A stretch of DNA of 64,000 nucleotides from Pseudomonas fluorescens (GTDB lineage Bacteria; Pseudomonadota; Gammaproteobacteria; Pseudomonadales; Pseudomonadaceae): assembly GCF_019212185.1 (NCBI RefSeq), contig NZ_CP078138.1, positions 4,322,501 through 4,386,500 on the forward strand. The letters run 5' to 3'. This document shows, in pieces, positions 10,054 to 21,616 of this stretch. The position numbers and the translations under genes were made by a program. The first letter of the stretch is position 1, and every line of letters begins with the position of its first letter. The notes under the pieces are model-generated. The model searched no databases. It was given only the letters and a program-made list of their open reading frames with translations, and was not told where the DNA came from.

Positions 10054-11146
10054 GACTGGACCTCTAGCAGGTAATCGTCGGCATAGACCATCAGCCACTG
10101 CGCCGGAAAACTGATCCAGGCGCTGCCCTCGGGCACCGGTTTGTCTTCGGCCAGGCGCACCTTGAGGGGTGCGCCGTCGAGTTTCAGGGTGAGGATCTTG
10201 TAGGTGCCGAGGTCCTCGACATGCACCACATCCGCACGCATCGCCTCTTCGTAAGGCTCGTCCCAGACATGGATGAACTCCGGGCGAATGCCCACTTTCA
10301 GCGTCTTGAATTCAGCCTCGGCAATTCGCCGTTGCATGGCCTCGGACAACCCCAGGTCGGTACTGGCAAAACCCACTCCGCCGGCGCGCGGGCTGACCTC
10401 GATCAGGTTCATCCCCGGACTGCCGATGAAATAGCCGACGAAAGTGTGGCTGGGCCGCTCGAACAACTCCCGCGGGGTGCCGAACTGGACAATTTGCCCG
10501 CCGTACATCACCGCGATCTTGTCGGCGAAGGTCGAGGCTTCGAGCTGGTCGTGGGTCACGTAGACCATGGTGATGTTGAACTGCTCGTGGATCTGCTTGA
10601 GCTTGCGCCGCAGCTTCCATTTCAGGTGCGGGTCGATCACCGTCAGCGGCTCGTCGAAGAGGATCGCCGAGACGTCATCACGCACCAGTCCACGGCCCAT
10701 GGAGACCTTCTGCTTTTCGTCGGCGGTGAGGTTGCGCGCCTTCTTCGCCAGCAGATTCTGCAGGTCGAGCACCTCGGCAATTTCCTCGACCTTGCTGCGT
10801 ACCCGGGCTTCTGCCAGGCCCTGATTGCGCAGCGGGAAGGCCAGGTTGTCGAACACTGTCATGGTGTCGTAGACCACCGGAAACTGGAACACCTGGGCGA
10901 TGTTGCGCTTCTCCGGGGTCAGCTGGTTGACCACTTTATTGTCGAACAGCACCTGGCCCTCGGAGGGACTGAGCAAACCGGAAATGATGTTGAGCAAGGT
11001 CGACTTGCCGCACCCGGAAGGACCGAGCAAAGCATAGGCGCCGCCCTGCTCCCAGATGTGGTTCATTTCGCGGATCGCATAATCCTCGGGGCCGCTTGGG
11101 GTGCGGGTGTAGCTATGGGCGAGGTTTTGCAAATGAATTTCGGCCA

Positions 11147-11147
<1 letters not shown>
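10050..11147 (-). CDS. ABC transporter ATPase 2 (GlpT-like), degenerate signature motif
   Basis: 365 residues. Walker A is canonical (GPSGCGKST, 42-50), the Q-loop is present, Walker B is AILFDEP and the switch His199 is present (VTHDQ). The ABC signature is broken: where LSGGQ should be, residues 140-144 read LTADE. A C-terminal regulatory (TOBE-like) domain follows. It pairs with the ATPase encoded just upstream (TGATG junction), which has an intact LSGGQ but no switch His. The family match is to the rhizobial GlpT. Confidence 0.88.
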
Positions 11148-12241
<1,094 letters not shown>

Positions 12242-12288
12242 GGCGCGGCCTTTTTTATTATTGGGAGACAAGCGACCGGAGCAACAGA

Positions 12289-12303
12289 GCGACATTCGTG
12301 CCA
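12289..12303 (-). promoter_or_regulatory. Sigma-54 (-24/-12) promoter of the ABC operon
   Basis: On the minus strand the sequence reads TGGCACGAATGTCGC. The invariant GG and GC are 10 bp apart, and it differs by one base from TGGCACG-N4-TTGC. The transcript would start near 12277, 36 nt before the first ATPase gene. The divergent sigma-54 activator gene supports the call. Confidence 0.8.
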
Positions 12304-12310
12304 GAAATGG

Positions 12311-12323
12311 CAAGTGATTGATT
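12311..12323 (-). promoter_or_regulatory. IHF binding site
   Basis: On the minus strand AATCAATCACTTG matches the consensus WATCAANNNNTTR at every defined position. It sits between the -24 element and the TGAACA array, where DNA bending would bring an upstream activator to sigma-54 polymerase. Confidence 0.6.
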
Positions 12324-12358
12324 TGCTGGGAAAACCCTTATTGATGCGGCGAATGGGC

Positions 12359-12454
12359 GTTCATTGCTGAACACATTTGAACAGTTCATCTGGTTGACAA
12401 TGAACAATAGTGAACAACACTCAATGGACGGTTTTTGCTCCAATTCAGTGAACA
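12359..12454. promoter_or_regulatory. Phased TGAACA array, probable enhancer for the sigma-54 activator
   Basis: TGAACA occurs at 12368, 12378, 12401, 12411 and 12449. Two pairs are exactly 10 bp apart. Two copies form dyads: GTTCA-N4-TGAAC (12359-12372) and TGAACAGTTCA (12378-12388). The array lies about 80-175 bp upstream of the predicted start, which is typical enhancer distance. The repeats are read directly; the binding protein is inferred. Confidence 0.6.
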
Positions 12455-12466
12455 CAGAGGAATCAG

Positions 12467-12574
12467 TGTAGGAGCGAGCCTGCTCGGGAAAGCGGAGTGT
12501 CATTCAACGAATTTAGTGACTGTCCCGGCGCCTTCGCGAGCAGCGGAACGCCGCCCGGGCTGCTCCCACAGGGG
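12467..12574. repeat. REP-like pair between the ABC operon and its regulator
   Basis: A plus-oriented unit at 12467-12487 (GTAGGAGCGAGCCTGCTCG) is followed by an opposed unit at 12532-12574. The second contains GGAACGCCGCCCGG between its arms. Units of this kind are the Pseudomonas REP family. Confidence 0.65.
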
Positions 12575-12642
12575 ATCTCTTTCGTTCTGAGGAATTGGAC
12601 TCCATAACAACAATAAAAACATCGCATCAGAGGCTGACTGCC

Positions 12643-14484
12643 ATGGCCGTTCCTGCCCCGCCCCTGTCCCATGACGCCATGGTCCAGGACTCCTGGTCCC
12701 GTTGCCGCGGCTTTGGCTTGCAACACCAAAGCGCTCCGGCTTTCGATCAACTGCCCGCCGCTGACATTTCCCGCCTGCTCGACAGCCAGCACGCGCTGGT
12801 ACAGACCACCCATCAGGAAGTCCTGCCGTATTACGAAAACATCCTCAGCAACTCCAACTGCCTGATCATGCTCGCCGACAATCAAGGCCAGGTGCTGACC
12901 TCCTGGGGCACTCAACGGCTGATCGACCCCGCGCTCAGCCGTGGTTTCAATGCCGGCGCCAACTGGCGCGAGCAATGCAGCGGCACCAACGCCATCGGCA
13001 CCGCGCTGGCTTGCGAACAGGCGGTGCATATCGCCCACGATGAACACTTCCTCAAGGCCAACCGCTTCATGACCGGATCGGCGGCACCCATCTTCGATGC
13101 CGAACGCCGGGTCATTGCGGTGCTCGATGTGTCCAGCGACAGCTATCTGCCGCCGGACCACACCCTGGGCATGGTCAAGATGATGAGCCAGACCGTGGAA
13201 AACCGGCTGATCCTCAACCTGTTCAAGGGTGAACACTTTCAACTGGTGTTCAACACCGGCCTGAACAACCTCGACAGCCAATGGGCCGGGCTGTTGATTT
13301 TCGATGAAAGTGGCCAGGTGCTGTCGGCCAACCGCCGTGCCGATAACCTGCTCGGCGTGCGTCTGTCGCGGCTCAGCGTCGAAAGCCTGTTCCAGGTGTC
13401 GCTGCGTGAACTGCTCAATCAACCCGACGGCCAGCCCTTCGCCCTGCAAGCCGCTGGGCGCAATCGCTTTCATTGCCTGCTGCGGCGCCCGCAACAGCAA
13501 CCGATCCAGCCTCGTGTGTTCAGCGAACCGGCCGCACTTGCTGCTGCCCCCCAAGCCATCGGCCTGAGCACCCTGCACTTCGGTGACAGCCGCGTAGAAA
13601 AGGCCGTGCGCCAAGCCGAACGCCTGCTGGAGAAAGATATTCCGCTACTGATTCATGGCGAAACCGGGGTCGGCAAGGAGGTCTTCGTCAAGGCCTTGCA
13701 CCAGGCCAGCTCGCGCAGCAAGCAGGCATTTATTGCGGTCAATTGCGCGGCGATCCCCGCCGAATTGGTGGAGTCCGAATTGTTCGGCTACGAAAAAGGC
13801 GCGTTCACCGGCGCCAACCAGAAAGGCAGCATCGGCCTGATCCGCAAGGCCGACAAAGGCACGCTGTTTCTCGACGAGATTGGCGACATGCCACTGCCGA
13901 CCCAGGCCCGATTGCTGCGGGTATTGCAGGAGCGCTGCGTGCAACCGGTGGGCAGCAGCGAGTCGTTCGCCGTGGATATCCGGATCATTTCCGCGACCAA
14001 CCTTGTGTTGCGCGAGCAGGTGCAACTGGGGCGCTTTCGCGAGGATCTGTACTACCGCATCGGCGGCCTGACCCTCGAATTGCCGCCGTTGCGTGAGCGC
14101 AGCGACAAGCAGGCGTTGTTCAAGCGGCTGTGGGAACAGCATCGCGACCCTGCGCAGTGGAGCGGTTTGAGCGCGGAGGTCCTGGCGCTGTTCAGCCGCC
14201 ATCCATGGCCGGGCAATCTGCGCCAGGTCAGCAGCGTGATGCAGGTGGCGCTGGCCATGGCCGAAGACCAGCCGATCCGCCCCGAGCATTTGCCGGATGA
14301 TTTTTTTGTCGATTTGCAGATGGAGCCGGTTGAAACGCCGCAGCCGTTGGCAGTGAATCTGGAGGATGCCGAGGATTTGAGTCGGCAGTTGAAGGCGGTC
14401 GGGGGGAATATTTCGCACTTGGCGCGGCGGCTGGGGGTGAGTCGTAACACCCTGTACAAGCGGTTGCGCCAAACCGAAAGCTGA
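12643..14484 (+). CDS. Sigma-54-dependent activator, AcoR-like (GAF, AAA+, Fis HTH)
   Basis: 613 residues from the ATG at 12643 with AGAGG upstream; a TTG at 12595 would add 16 residues. The N-terminal GAF-type sensor region covers about 50-200. The AAA+ domain has Walker A GETGVGKE (about 339-346) and the sigma-54 contact loop GAFTGA (386-391). A Fis-type HTH (NISHLARRLGVSRNTLYKR) ends the protein. There is no receiver domain, so a small ligand probably binds the GAF part, as in AcoR, which responds to acetoin and alcohols. The gene is divergent from the ABC operon and is the likely activator of its -24/-12 promoter. Confidence 0.9.
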   Translation: MAVPAPPLSHDAMVQDSWSRCRGFGLQHQSAPAFDQLPAADISRLLDSQHALVQTTHQEVLPYYENILSNSNCLIMLADNQGQVLTSWGTQRLIDPALSRGFNAGANWREQCSGTNAIGTALACEQAVHIAHDEHFLKANRFMTGSAAPIFDAERRVIAVLDVSSDSYLPPDHTLGMVKMMSQTVENRLILNLFKGEHFQLVFNTGLNNLDSQWAGLLIFDESGQVLSANRRADNLLGVRLSRLSVESLFQVSLRELLNQPDGQPFALQAAGRNRFHCLLRRPQQQPIQPRVFSEPAALAAAPQAIGLSTLHFGDSRVEKAVRQAERLLEKDIPLLIHGETGVGKEVFVKALHQASSRSKQAFIAVNCAAIPAELVESELFGYEKGAFTGANQKGSIGLIRKADKGTLFLDEIGDMPLPTQARLLRVLQERCVQPVGSSESFAVDIRIISATNLVLREQVQLGRFREDLYYRIGGLTLELPPLRERSDKQALFKRLWEQHRDPAQWSGLSAEVLALFSRHPWPGNLRQVSSVMQVALAMAEDQPIRPEHLPDDFFVDLQMEPVETPQPLAVNLEDAEDLSRQLKAVGGNISHLARRLGVSRNTLYKRLRQTES

Positions 14485-14495
14485 CTGCTGCGCAG

Positions 14496-14573
14496 TCAAT
14501 CGCGAGCAGGCTCGCTCTTACAGGGGATCTGTGCCTGGCCCACTGTAGGAGCGAGCCTGCTCGCGATGAGGCC
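14496..14573. repeat. REP inverted pair (BIME-like) after the activator gene
   Basis: Two opposed units, 14496-14528 and 14541-14573, share an almost perfect ~19-bp inverted core (TCGCGAGCAGGCTCGCT and its complement). The pair sits just after the activator stop. Confidence 0.8.
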
Positions 14574-14611
14574 AGCCCAAACACTGCAACAATCACATCC
14601 TTCACATAAAC

Positions 14612-14636
14612 AAAAACCCGCACAAGGCGGGTTTTT
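14612..14636. terminator. Bidirectional terminator between activator gene and cysS
   Basis: A perfect 10-bp stem (14612-14621 with 14627-14636, loop ACAAG) starts with an A-run and ends with a T-run. It can serve both convergent genes. Confidence 0.9.
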
Positions 14637-14656
14637 GTCTTTAGCAGCTATGGCAA

Positions 14657-16039
14657 TCAGTCAGCCAATCGCCAGGTCGTCCCACCCTTGCCGTCTTCCA
14701 GCACCACGCCCATGGCGGTGAGCTGGTCGCGGATGCGGTCGGATTCGGCCCAGTCCTTGCCGGCCCGTGCAGCGAGGCGCGCAGCGATCAGCGCGTCGAC
14801 TTCGGCGGCATCCACGCGCCCTTCGGCGCCGGCTTGCAGGAAGTCATCGGCTTCGAGCTGCAACACACCCAGCACGCTGGCCAGCTCTTTCAAGCGCGCG
14901 GCCAGGCCGGCCGCCGCATCCAGGTCGCTGTCGCGCAGGCGGTTGATCTCGCGGACCATCTCGAACAGCACAGCGCAGGCTTCCGGGGTGCCGAAGTCGT
15001 CGTTCATCACCTGGGTGAAACGCTCGACGAAGGCTTCGCCGCCCGCCGGCGCCACGTTCGGCAGGCCTTTCAACGCATGGTAGAAACGCTCCAGGGCGCC
15101 CTTGGCGTCCTTGAGGTTATCTTCCGAATAGTTGATGGCGCTGCGGTAGTGGCTCGACACCAGCAGATAGCGCACGACTTCCGGGTGGTACTTGTCGAGC
15201 ACGTCGCGAATGGTGAAGAAGTTGTTCAACGACTTGGACATCTTCTCGCCATTAATGCGAATCATCCCGCAATGCATCCACGCGTTGGCGTAGGTCTTGC
15301 CGGTGGCCGCTTCGCTCTGGGCGATTTCGTTCTCGTGGTGCGGGAACTCCAGGTCGCTGCCGCCACCGTGGATGTCGAAGGTCTCACCCAGGCAGCAGGT
15401 GGACATCACCGAGCACTCGATGTGCCAGCCCGGACGCCCGGCGCCCCATGGCGACTCCCAGCTCGGCTCGCCCGGCTTGACGCCCTTCCACAGGACGAAA
15501 TCCAGCGGATCTTCCTTGGCTTCGTCGACCTCGATCCGCGCACCGATGCGCAGGTCTTCGATCTTCTTGCGCGACAGCTTGCCGTAACCCATGAACTTGC
15601 CGACGCGGTAGTACACGTCGCCATTACCCGGGGCGTAGGCGAAGCCCTTGTCAATCAGGGTCTGGATCATCGCGTGCATGCCAGGGATGTGGTCCGTGGC
15701 GCGCGGCTCCATGTCCGGCTTCTGGATGTTCAGCCGTGCTTCGTCTTCATGCATCGCCGCGATCATGCGCTCGGTCAAGGCTTCGAACGACTCGCCGTTC
15801 TCGTTGGCCCGATTGATGATCTTGTCGTCGATGTCGGTGATGTTGCGCACGTAGGTCAGGTCGTACCCGCTGAACCGCAACCAGCGGGTCACCAGGTCGA
15901 AGGCGACCATGCTGCGTCCGTGGCCGAGGTGGCAGTAGTCGTACACGGTCATCCCGCACACGTACATGCGCACCTTGTTGCCATCCAGCGGCTTGAAAAC
16001 TTCTTTGCTCTTGGTGAGCGTGTTGTAGATCGTTAGCAC
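14657..16039 (-). CDS. cysS: Cysteinyl-tRNA synthetase
   Basis: 460 residues. It charges tRNA-Cys in the cytoplasm. The class I HIGH motif is HLGH (CHLGHGRS) and KMSKS is exact ([10 protein letters not shown]). Zinc ligands appear as the Cys in VCGMT, a Cys in STCCLG and the His pair in FPHHENE. The start is GTG at 16039 with AGGAA upstream; the first residues MLTIYNTLT align with the family start. It lies 18 nt after glnS on the same strand, so the two synthetases form an operon. Confidence 0.97.
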   Translation of the reverse strand: MLTIYNTLTKSKEVFKPLDGNKVRMYVCGMTVYDYCHLGHGRSMVAFDLVTRWLRFSGYDLTYVRNITDIDDKIINRANENGESFEALTERMIAAMHEDEARLNIQKPDMEPRATDHIPGMHAMIQTLIDKGFAYAPGNGDVYYRVGKFMGYGKLSRKKIEDLRIGARIEVDEAKEDPLDFVLWKGVKPGEPSWESPWGAGRPGWHIECSVMSTCCLGETFDIHGGGSDLEFPHHENEIAQSEAATGKTYANAWMHCGMIRINGEKMSKSLNNFFTIRDVLDKYHPEVVRYLLVSSHYRSAINYSEDNLKDAKGALERFYHALKGLPNVAPAGGEAFVERFTQVMNDDFGTPEACAVLFEMVREINRLRDSDLDAAAGLAARLKELASVLGVLQLEADDFLQAGAEGRVDAAEVDALIAARLAARAGKDWAESDRIRDQLTAMGVVLEDGKGGTTWRLAD

Positions 16040-16057
16040 TTTAGTTCCTTGACTGAA

Positions 16058-17755
16058 TCACTGGCCCCAGGAGTCGCGCAGGGTCACGGTACGGTTGAAT
16101 ACCGGAGCGCCCGGTTTCGAGTCCTTGATATCCGCGCAGAAGTAACCTTCGCGCTCGAACTGGAAACGGTCTTCCGGCTGTGCATTGCCCAACGAAGGCT
16201 CGGCACGACAACCGGTGAGGACTTGCAGTGAGTCAGGGTTGATGTTGTCCAGGAAACTGGCGCTGTCTTCGGCCTTCTCAGGGTTGGCCGAACGGAACAG
16301 GCGATCGTACAGGCGCACTTCGCACTCGACGCTGGCCGCAGCCGGTACCCAGTGAATCACGCCCTTGACCTTACGGCCTTCCGGGTTCTTGCCCAGGGTT
16401 TCAGGATCGTACGAGCAACGCAGTTCGACGATGTTGCCATCGGCGTCCTTGATCGCTTCGTCGGCGCGGATCACGTAGCTGCCGCGCAGGCGCACTTCAC
16501 CGGCCGGTTCCAGGCGCTTATAGCCTTTTGGCGGCTCTTCCATGAAGTCTTCACGGTCGATGTAGATTTCCCGGGCGAACGGCAGGACGCGCACGCCCAT
16601 GTCTTCTTTCGGGTGGCACGGCAGTTCGAGGTTCTCGACCTGGTCTTCCGGGTAGTTGGTGATCACCACTTTCAGCGGACGCAGCACGCACATGGCACGC
16701 GGGGCGCTGTGGTCGAGGTCGTCGCGGATGCTGAATTCCAGCATGCCGAAGTCGACCACGCCGTCGGAACGGTTGGTGCCAACCATTTCGCAGAAGTTAC
16801 GGATCGATTTCGGCGTGTAGCCGCGACGGCGGAAGCCCGACAGCGTCGACATGCGCGGGTCGTCCCAGCCGTTGACGTGCTTCTCGTCCACCAACTGCTT
16901 GAGCTTGCGCTTGCTGGTGATGGTGTAGTTCAGGTTCAGGCGGCTGAACTCGTACTGGCGCGGGTTGGCCGGCACCGGCAGGTTGTCGAGGAACCACTCG
17001 TACAGCGGACGATGGCTTTCGAACTCCAGGGTGCAGATCGAGTGGGTGATGCCTTCGATGGCGTCCGACTGGCCGTGGGTGAAGTCGTAGTTCGGGTAGA
17101 TGCACCACTTGTCGCCGGTCTGGTGGTGATGGGCGTGGCGAATGCGGTACATGATCGGGTCGCGCAGGTTCATGTTCGGCGAGGCCATGTCGATCTTCGC
17201 GCGCAGCACACGGGCGCCGTCCGGGAATTCACCGGCACGCATGCGGGCGAACCAGTCGAGGTTCTCTTCAACCGAACGGTCGCGGAACGGGCTGTTCTTG
17301 CCCGGCTCGGTCAGGCTGCCACGGTATTCCTTGGCCTGCTCGGGGCTCAGGTCGTCAACGTAGGCCTTGCCGGCCTTGATCAGTTCGACCGCCCAGTCGT
17401 GCAGTTGATCGAAATACTGCGAGGCGTAGCGCACTTCGCCCGACCACTCGAAACCCAGCCACTTGACGTCGCTTTCGATGGCGTCGATGTACTCCTGGTC
17501 TTCCTTGGCCGGGTTGGTGTCGTCGAAACGCAGGTGGGTGACGCCGCCGAATTCCTGGGCCAGGCCGAAGTTCACACAGATCGACTTGGCGTGACCGATG
17601 TGCAGGTAGCCGTTGGGCTCAGGCGGGAAACGGGTGACGATCTGCGTGTGCTTACCCGAGTCCAGGTCTGCCTGGATAATCGGCCGCAGGAAGTTGACCG
17701 GCACGGCTGGGCCGGTCTTGGCATTCGAGGTAGGGTCGACAGTGGGCTTGCTCAT
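16058..17755 (-). CDS. glnS: Glutaminyl-tRNA synthetase
   Basis: 565 residues from the ATG at 17755 (AAGGA upstream); an ATG five codons earlier is possible. It charges tRNA-Gln. The class I motif [14 protein letters not shown] is present near residue 40 and the KMSKS equivalent is TSKRKL, with Thr in place of the usual Met. An anticodon-binding beta-barrel follows. The first ~25 residues are a low-complexity extension compared with the E. coli enzyme (~554 residues). It is the first gene of glnS-cysS, divergent from ppiB. Confidence 0.97.
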   Translation of the reverse strand: MSKPTVDPTSNAKTGPAVPVNFLRPIIQADLDSGKHTQIVTRFPPEPNGYLHIGHAKSICVNFGLAQEFGGVTHLRFDDTNPAKEDQEYIDAIESDVKWLGFEWSGEVRYASQYFDQLHDWAVELIKAGKAYVDDLSPEQAKEYRGSLTEPGKNSPFRDRSVEENLDWFARMRAGEFPDGARVLRAKIDMASPNMNLRDPIMYRIRHAHHHQTGDKWCIYPNYDFTHGQSDAIEGITHSICTLEFESHRPLYEWFLDNLPVPANPRQYEFSRLNLNYTITSKRKLKQLVDEKHVNGWDDPRMSTLSGFRRRGYTPKSIRNFCEMVGTNRSDGVVDFGMLEFSIRDDLDHSAPRAMCVLRPLKVVITNYPEDQVENLELPCHPKEDMGVRVLPFAREIYIDREDFMEEPPKGYKRLEPAGEVRLRGSYVIRADEAIKDADGNIVELRCSYDPETLGKNPEGRKVKGVIHWVPAAASVECEVRLYDRLFRSANPEKAEDSASFLDNINPDSLQVLTGCRAEPSLGNAQPEDRFQFEREGYFCADIKDSKPGAPVFNRTVTLRDSWGQ

Positions 17756-18005
17756 AGGATCCTTGGGCATACTCGTGCGTGGCCTTGATACGGGCCGGAC
17801 AAAACAAAACCGCTATGATAGCCGATGCGCTCGAGCCCCTGACAGAGCAGGCGGCAAAACTGCTGATTTTATTGGCCGGGCGATGAAAAACAACCTCGAA
17901 ATTCGCGCCTGTCGCGCTAAACTGCGCACCTTGGCCGTCAACGGCTGAACCGGTGCCGGGAGCTGTTGTCCCAAAACCCACGAATTCCTTGAAAGAGTAG
18001 TAATC

Positions 18006-18509
18006 ATGACCCAAGTCAAACTGACCACCAACCATGGCGACATCGTCCTGGAACTGAACGCCGAGAAAGCCCCGATCACCGTGGCCAACTTCATCGAGTA
18101 CGTTAACGCCGGTCACTACACCAACACCGTATTCCACCGCGTCATCGGCAACTTCATGATCCAGGGCGGCGGTTTCGAGCCAGGCATGAAGGAAAAGAAA
18201 GACAAGCGCCCAAGCATCCAGAACGAGGCTGACAACGGCCTGTCGAACGACAAATACACCGTCGCCATGGCCCGCACCATGGAGCCGCATTCGGCGTCCG
18301 CACAGTTCTTCATCAACGTGGCGGACAATAGCTTCCTCAACCACAGCGGCAAGAACGTGCAGGGCTGGGGTTACGCGGTATTCGGCAAAGTGACCGCCGG
18401 CACCGACGTGGTCGACAAGATCAAGGGTGTTTCCACCACCATGAAGTCCGGCCACCAGGACGTACCAGCAGACGACGTGATCATCGAGAAAGCCGAGATC
18501 ATTGAGTGA
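18006..18509 (+). CDS. ppiB: Peptidyl-prolyl cis-trans isomerase B (cyclophilin)
   Basis: 167 residues with no signal peptide, so cytoplasmic. Cyclophilin active-site segments are present: [14 protein letters not shown] (with the catalytic Arg) near 45-57, and [16 protein letters not shown] near 97-112. It speeds prolyl isomerisation during folding. The stop overlaps the GTG start of lpxH, so the two are translationally coupled. Confidence 0.95.
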   Translation: MTQVKLTTNHGDIVLELNAEKAPITVANFIEYVNAGHYTNTVFHRVIGNFMIQGGGFEPGMKEKKDKRPSIQNEADNGLSNDKYTVAMARTMEPHSASAQFFINVADNSFLNHSGKNVQGWGYAVFGKVTAGTDVVDKIKGVSTTMKSGHQDVPADDVIIEKAEIIE

Positions 18510-19258
18510 TATTGCTGATTTCAGACTTACATCTGGAAGAGGAGCGCCCGGACATCACCCGGGCGTTTCTGAATCTGCTCGCCACCCGCGCCCGCTCCGC
18601 CAGTGCGCTGTACATCCTCGGCGACTTTTTCGAGGCCTGGATTGGCGACGACGCCATGAGCCCCTTTCAACGCTCCATCTGCCAGGCCCTGCGCGAACTC
18701 AGTGACAGCGGCACGGCCATATTCCTGATGCACGGCAATCGAGACTTCCTGCTCGGCAAGGGGTTCTGCAAGGCGGCGGGCTGCACCCTGCTGCCAGACC
18801 CGAGTGTGGTGAAGTTCTATGACGAGCCGGTGCTATTGATGCACGGCGACAGCCTGTGCACCCGCGACGTCAGCTACATGAAGCTGCGGCGCACCCTGCG
18901 CAACCCGCTGACCCTGTTTATCCTGCGCCATTTGCCGCTGCGCACGCGCCACGCTCTGGCGCGCAAATTGCGCAGTGAAAGCCGCGCGCAAACCCGGGTC
19001 AAGGCCAACGACATCGTCGACGTGACCCCCGAGGAAATCCCGCGGATCATGCAGCAATACGGGGTGAAAACCCTGGTCCACGGCCACACCCACCGTCCGG
19101 CGATCCACAAGCTGCAGATCGGTGATCAGGCGGCCAAGCGCATCGTGCTGGGTGACTGGGATCGACAGGGCTGGGCCTTGCAGGTCGACGAGCAGGGCTT
19201 CCAGCTGGCGGCCTTCGATTTCGTGCCGCCGGTGGTGCCCGCCCTGCCCCAGCTTTAA
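18506..19258 (+). CDS. lpxH: UDP-2,3-diacylglucosamine hydrolase LpxH
   Basis: 250 residues. It splits UDP-2,3-diacylglucosamine to lipid X, the fourth step of lipid A synthesis, as a peripheral inner-membrane enzyme. Calcineurin-like metal motifs are in order: [21 protein letters not shown], a mid-chain MHGDS and the C-terminal HGHTHRP. The start GTG at 18506 overlaps the ppiB stop; [10 protein letters not shown] matches the expected family start. It is convergent with the lipoprotein gene, 3 nt apart. Confidence 0.95.
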   Translation: MILLISDLHLEEERPDITRAFLNLLATRARSASALYILGDFFEAWIGDDAMSPFQRSICQALRELSDSGTAIFLMHGNRDFLLGKGFCKAAGCTLLPDPSVVKFYDEPVLLMHGDSLCTRDVSYMKLRRTLRNPLTLFILRHLPLRTRHALARKLRSESRAQTRVKANDIVDVTPEEIPRIMQQYGVKTLVHGHTHRPAIHKLQIGDQAAKRIVLGDWDRQGWALQVDEQGFQLAAFDFVPPVVPALPQL

Positions 19259-19261
19259 GCC

Positions 19262-19600
19262 TTACAAGCAGGTCGCCAGTGCTGCCAACCGGCGTTTGGC
19301 GACAAAGTTGTCTTCAACGGCGTAGTACTTCAGCGAACCACCCTGCACATCAATGAAGGCCTCGGCGGAACGGGTGTAAACCGTGTAACCGCCGCCCTCG
19401 CTCGGCTCCAGGTAACCGCTGGCGTCGACGCCGAACACGTCCTCGTCCTGCCAGGCGAACTGCACGCACTGGGCGACGATCAGATCGGCCTTGTCCGAGC
19501 TCAGGGTCTGGTTCGGCGCCTGGGTACGCGCCTGCTTCATCGTCGACCCGGCACAACCCGCCAGCAGGACACCGGCCAGTGCCACCATCAAAATACGCAT
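19262..19600 (-). CDS. Small predicted lipoprotein, function unknown
   Basis: 112 residues with a lipoprotein signal (MRILMVALAGVLLAGC), lipobox LAGC and lipidated Cys16. The next residues (AGS) have no Asp at +2, which suggests outer-membrane sorting. The rest is a small alpha/beta domain with no family I recognise. A C-terminal Cys near residue 111 and one at about 45 could form a disulfide. It is monocistronic. Confidence 0.8.
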   Translation of the reverse strand: MRILMVALAGVLLAGCAGSTMKQARTQAPNQTLSSDKADLIVAQCVQFAWQDEDVFGVDASGYLEPSEGGGYTVYTRSAEAFIDVQGGSLKYYAVEDNFVAKRRLAALATCL

Positions 19601-19754
19601 TGTGCTTCCTTAAAATGAGCAAAACGCCGACTCTATCACCCTGCGTCGCTGTCTCGAAATGCACCGGCTCTGCTTAACTGGGGAAAAACGCCTGACCCGA
19701 ATCAACACCGGCCGCCCCAGGCTGCGCATACTGCCTATTTACCGAGGAAGATCC

Positions 19755-20084
19755 ATGGCCCCAATCCAATCGCCACACGAACTGGCGCTGCAACGCTTCC
19801 TCAATGCGCACCCTGCGCTGCGCGAGGAACTCGACCACCTCAACCCCCTCGCCGCCCAGGCCAAGCACCAGACCCTCGAAGTCTTTCGCAATGAACACCT
19901 GCACGAAGCCTTCGAAGCCGAGGCTGAGCGCCTGGGTTTGTTCGCCTGGGAGCTGACCCTGCAACTGACCAGCGCCACCCCCGAGGACTTTCAGGCGCAA
20001 CGCCTGGAGGTGCACAAGGAAGTGGCGCAGATGGCCGGCATGGACTGGCCGGCTTATTGCGAACTGAACGGCATCAAGGAGTAA
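19755..20084 (+). CDS. Conserved small hypothetical protein
   Basis: 109 residues, mostly helical and acidic (SPHELALQRFLNAHPAL at the start), soluble, with no motif I recognise. The ATG at 19755 follows GAGGAAG at ideal spacing; the open frame extends 32 codons further upstream without a good start. It ends 3 nt before the YoaK-family gene, so the two are probably co-transcribed. Confidence 0.7.
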   Translation: MAPIQSPHELALQRFLNAHPALREELDHLNPLAAQAKHQTLEVFRNEHLHEAFEAEAERLGLFAWELTLQLTSATPEDFQAQRLEVHKEVAQMAGMDWPAYCELNGIKE

Positions 20085-20087
20085 GCG

Positions 20088-20792
20088 ATGCTGCCCACCG
20101 CGCCCCATAGAACTCCAACCGCCGCCCTGCAACACACCCAGAAGTGGCGCGGGCGCATTGGCCTGTGCCTGGTGGCGAGTCTGTCGGTGCTGGCAGGCAT
20201 GACCGACGCCATCGGCTTTATGGCCACCGGCGACTTCGTCTCCTTCATGAGCGGCAACACCACCCGCCTGGCCGTGGCGATCAGCGACGGTGACTGGCGC
20301 CTGATCCTGCGCTTGCTGGGATTGGTCTTGATGTTCGTGCTCGGCAATGCGCTCGGCGTGATCGTCAGCCGCATGAGCAGACGGCGTGCCCTGCCGCTGA
20401 TGCTGAGCATCGCCGCGCTGCTGTGTTTGGCCGCCGCTTGGCCGTTCGAGGCGCGCTACCCGGCGCTGGTCGGCGCGGTGATCGCCATGGGCATGCTCAA
20501 CGCCGCAGTAGAGCAGGTCAATGGTTTGCCGATCGGCCTGACCTACGTCACCGGCGCCCTGTCGCGCTTTGGTCGCGGGCTGGGGCGCTGGATGCTCGGT
20601 GAACGGCGCAATGGCTGGCGCGTGCAGTTGATCCCGTGGACCGGCATGTTCGCCGGCGCCGTACTCGGCGCGCTGCTCGAGCAGCGTTTCGGCCTGCAGG
20701 CCCTGTACGCCAGCGGCCTGCTCGCTGCTGTGCTGGGTATCGCGTCGCTGAAGATTCCACGGCGCTGGCAACTGGGCTATATGCCGCGCTGA
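20088..20792 (+). CDS. YoaK family (DUF1275) membrane protein
   Basis: 234 residues, six or so membrane segments. The N-terminal segment TDAIGFMATGDFVSFMSGNT is the family hallmark (D-A-x-G-F followed by F-x-S-x-M-S-G-N-T-T). Members are inner-membrane proteins of unknown function, with some transporter-like features. It is 3 nt after the small hypothetical gene. Confidence 0.85.
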   Translation: MLPTAPHRTPTAALQHTQKWRGRIGLCLVASLSVLAGMTDAIGFMATGDFVSFMSGNTTRLAVAISDGDWRLILRLLGLVLMFVLGNALGVIVSRMSRRRALPLMLSIAALLCLAAAWPFEARYPALVGAVIAMGMLNAAVEQVNGLPIGLTYVTGALSRFGRGLGRWMLGERRNGWRVQLIPWTGMFAGAVLGALLEQRFGLQALYASGLLAAVLGIASLKIPRRWQLGYMPR

Positions 20793-20857
20793 ATCGCCCT
20801 TCGCCGCTGCATCGATAAAGCATTATCATGGCCGCAGATTTATCCTCAGAGTTCGCC

Positions 20858-21250
20858 ATGAAGTTCGCCATCGCGCTGTTTTCCGCTGCACACGCGCCCT
20901 CCTCGCGCCGCGCCCTGCTGTTCGCCCAGGCGGCGCTGGCCGGTGGGCACGAAATTGTGCGGCTGTTTTTCTATCAGGACGGCGTTTACAACGCCTCCAA
21001 TTCCCTGGTCACGCCCCAGGACGAGCCGGACCTGGCGCGGCAATGGCGCGACTTTGTCAGCGAGCACCAGCTCGACGCCGTGGTGTGCATTGCCGCCGCC
21101 CTGCGCCGTGGCGTGCTGGACACCGCCGAAGCCCAGCGCTACCAGCGCAGTGCGATCAACGTCGATGCGCCGTGGGAATTGTCCGGCCTCGGGCAACTGC
21201 ACGATGCGGTGCAGGACGCCGATCGCCTGATCTGCTTTGGAGGGCCATGA
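20858..21250 (+). CDS. tusD: Sulfurtransferase TusD
   Basis: 130 residues, DsrE family. It takes persulfide sulfur from TusA and passes it to TusE for 2-thiouridine at U34 of Lys, Glu and Gln tRNAs. The catalytic Cys is Cys77 (AVVCIAAALRRG). The ATG at 20858 fits the family start (MKFAIALFSA); the open frame to 20828 is extra. It is followed 3 nt later by tusC. Confidence 0.95.
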   Translation: MKFAIALFSAAHAPSSRRALLFAQAALAGGHEIVRLFFYQDGVYNASNSLVTPQDEPDLARQWRDFVSEHQLDAVVCIAAALRRGVLDTAEAQRYQRSAINVDAPWELSGLGQLHDAVQDADRLICFGGP

Positions 21251-21253
21251 GTC

Positions 21254-21616
21254 ATGCCTAAATCCCTGTTGATTGTCAGCCGCCAGGCACCCTGGTCCGG
21301 CCCAACCGCCCGTGAAGCCCTGGACATCGTGCTCGCCGGCGGCGCATTCGATTTGCCGATCGGCCTGCTGTTTCTCGACGATGGCGTGTTCCAGCTGGCC
21401 AGCGGACAGAACGCCAAGGCGCTGCAACAGAAAGACCTCAGCGCCAACCTGCAGGCACTGGGCCTGTTCGGGATTGAAGAGCTGTTCGCCTGCGCCGACA
21501 GCGCCAGCGCCCGTGGCCTGAAGCCCGACACCCTGAGCCTCGAGGAGCTGCAGCTACTGGATGCCGGGCAGATCTCGGCCGTTATCGACCGCTTTGACCA
21601 GGTGATTACCCTCTGA
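21254..21616 (+). CDS. tusC: Sulfur relay protein TusC
   Basis: 120 residues, DsrF type (MPKSLLIVSRQAPWSGPTARE). It is a structural subunit of the TusBCD hexamer. It lacks a conserved active Cys at the TusD position, as expected. The stop overlaps the tusB start by one base. Confidence 0.93.
   Translation: MPKSLLIVSRQAPWSGPTAREALDIVLAGGAFDLPIGLLFLDDGVFQLASGQNAKALQQKDLSANLQALGLFGIEELFACADSASARGLKPDTLSLEELQLLDAGQISAVIDRFDQVITL

Noticed and set aside
17883..17948. Short frame of 21 codons upstream of ppiB
   Set aside because: Weak ribosome site and no sign of a leader-peptide role; probably chance.
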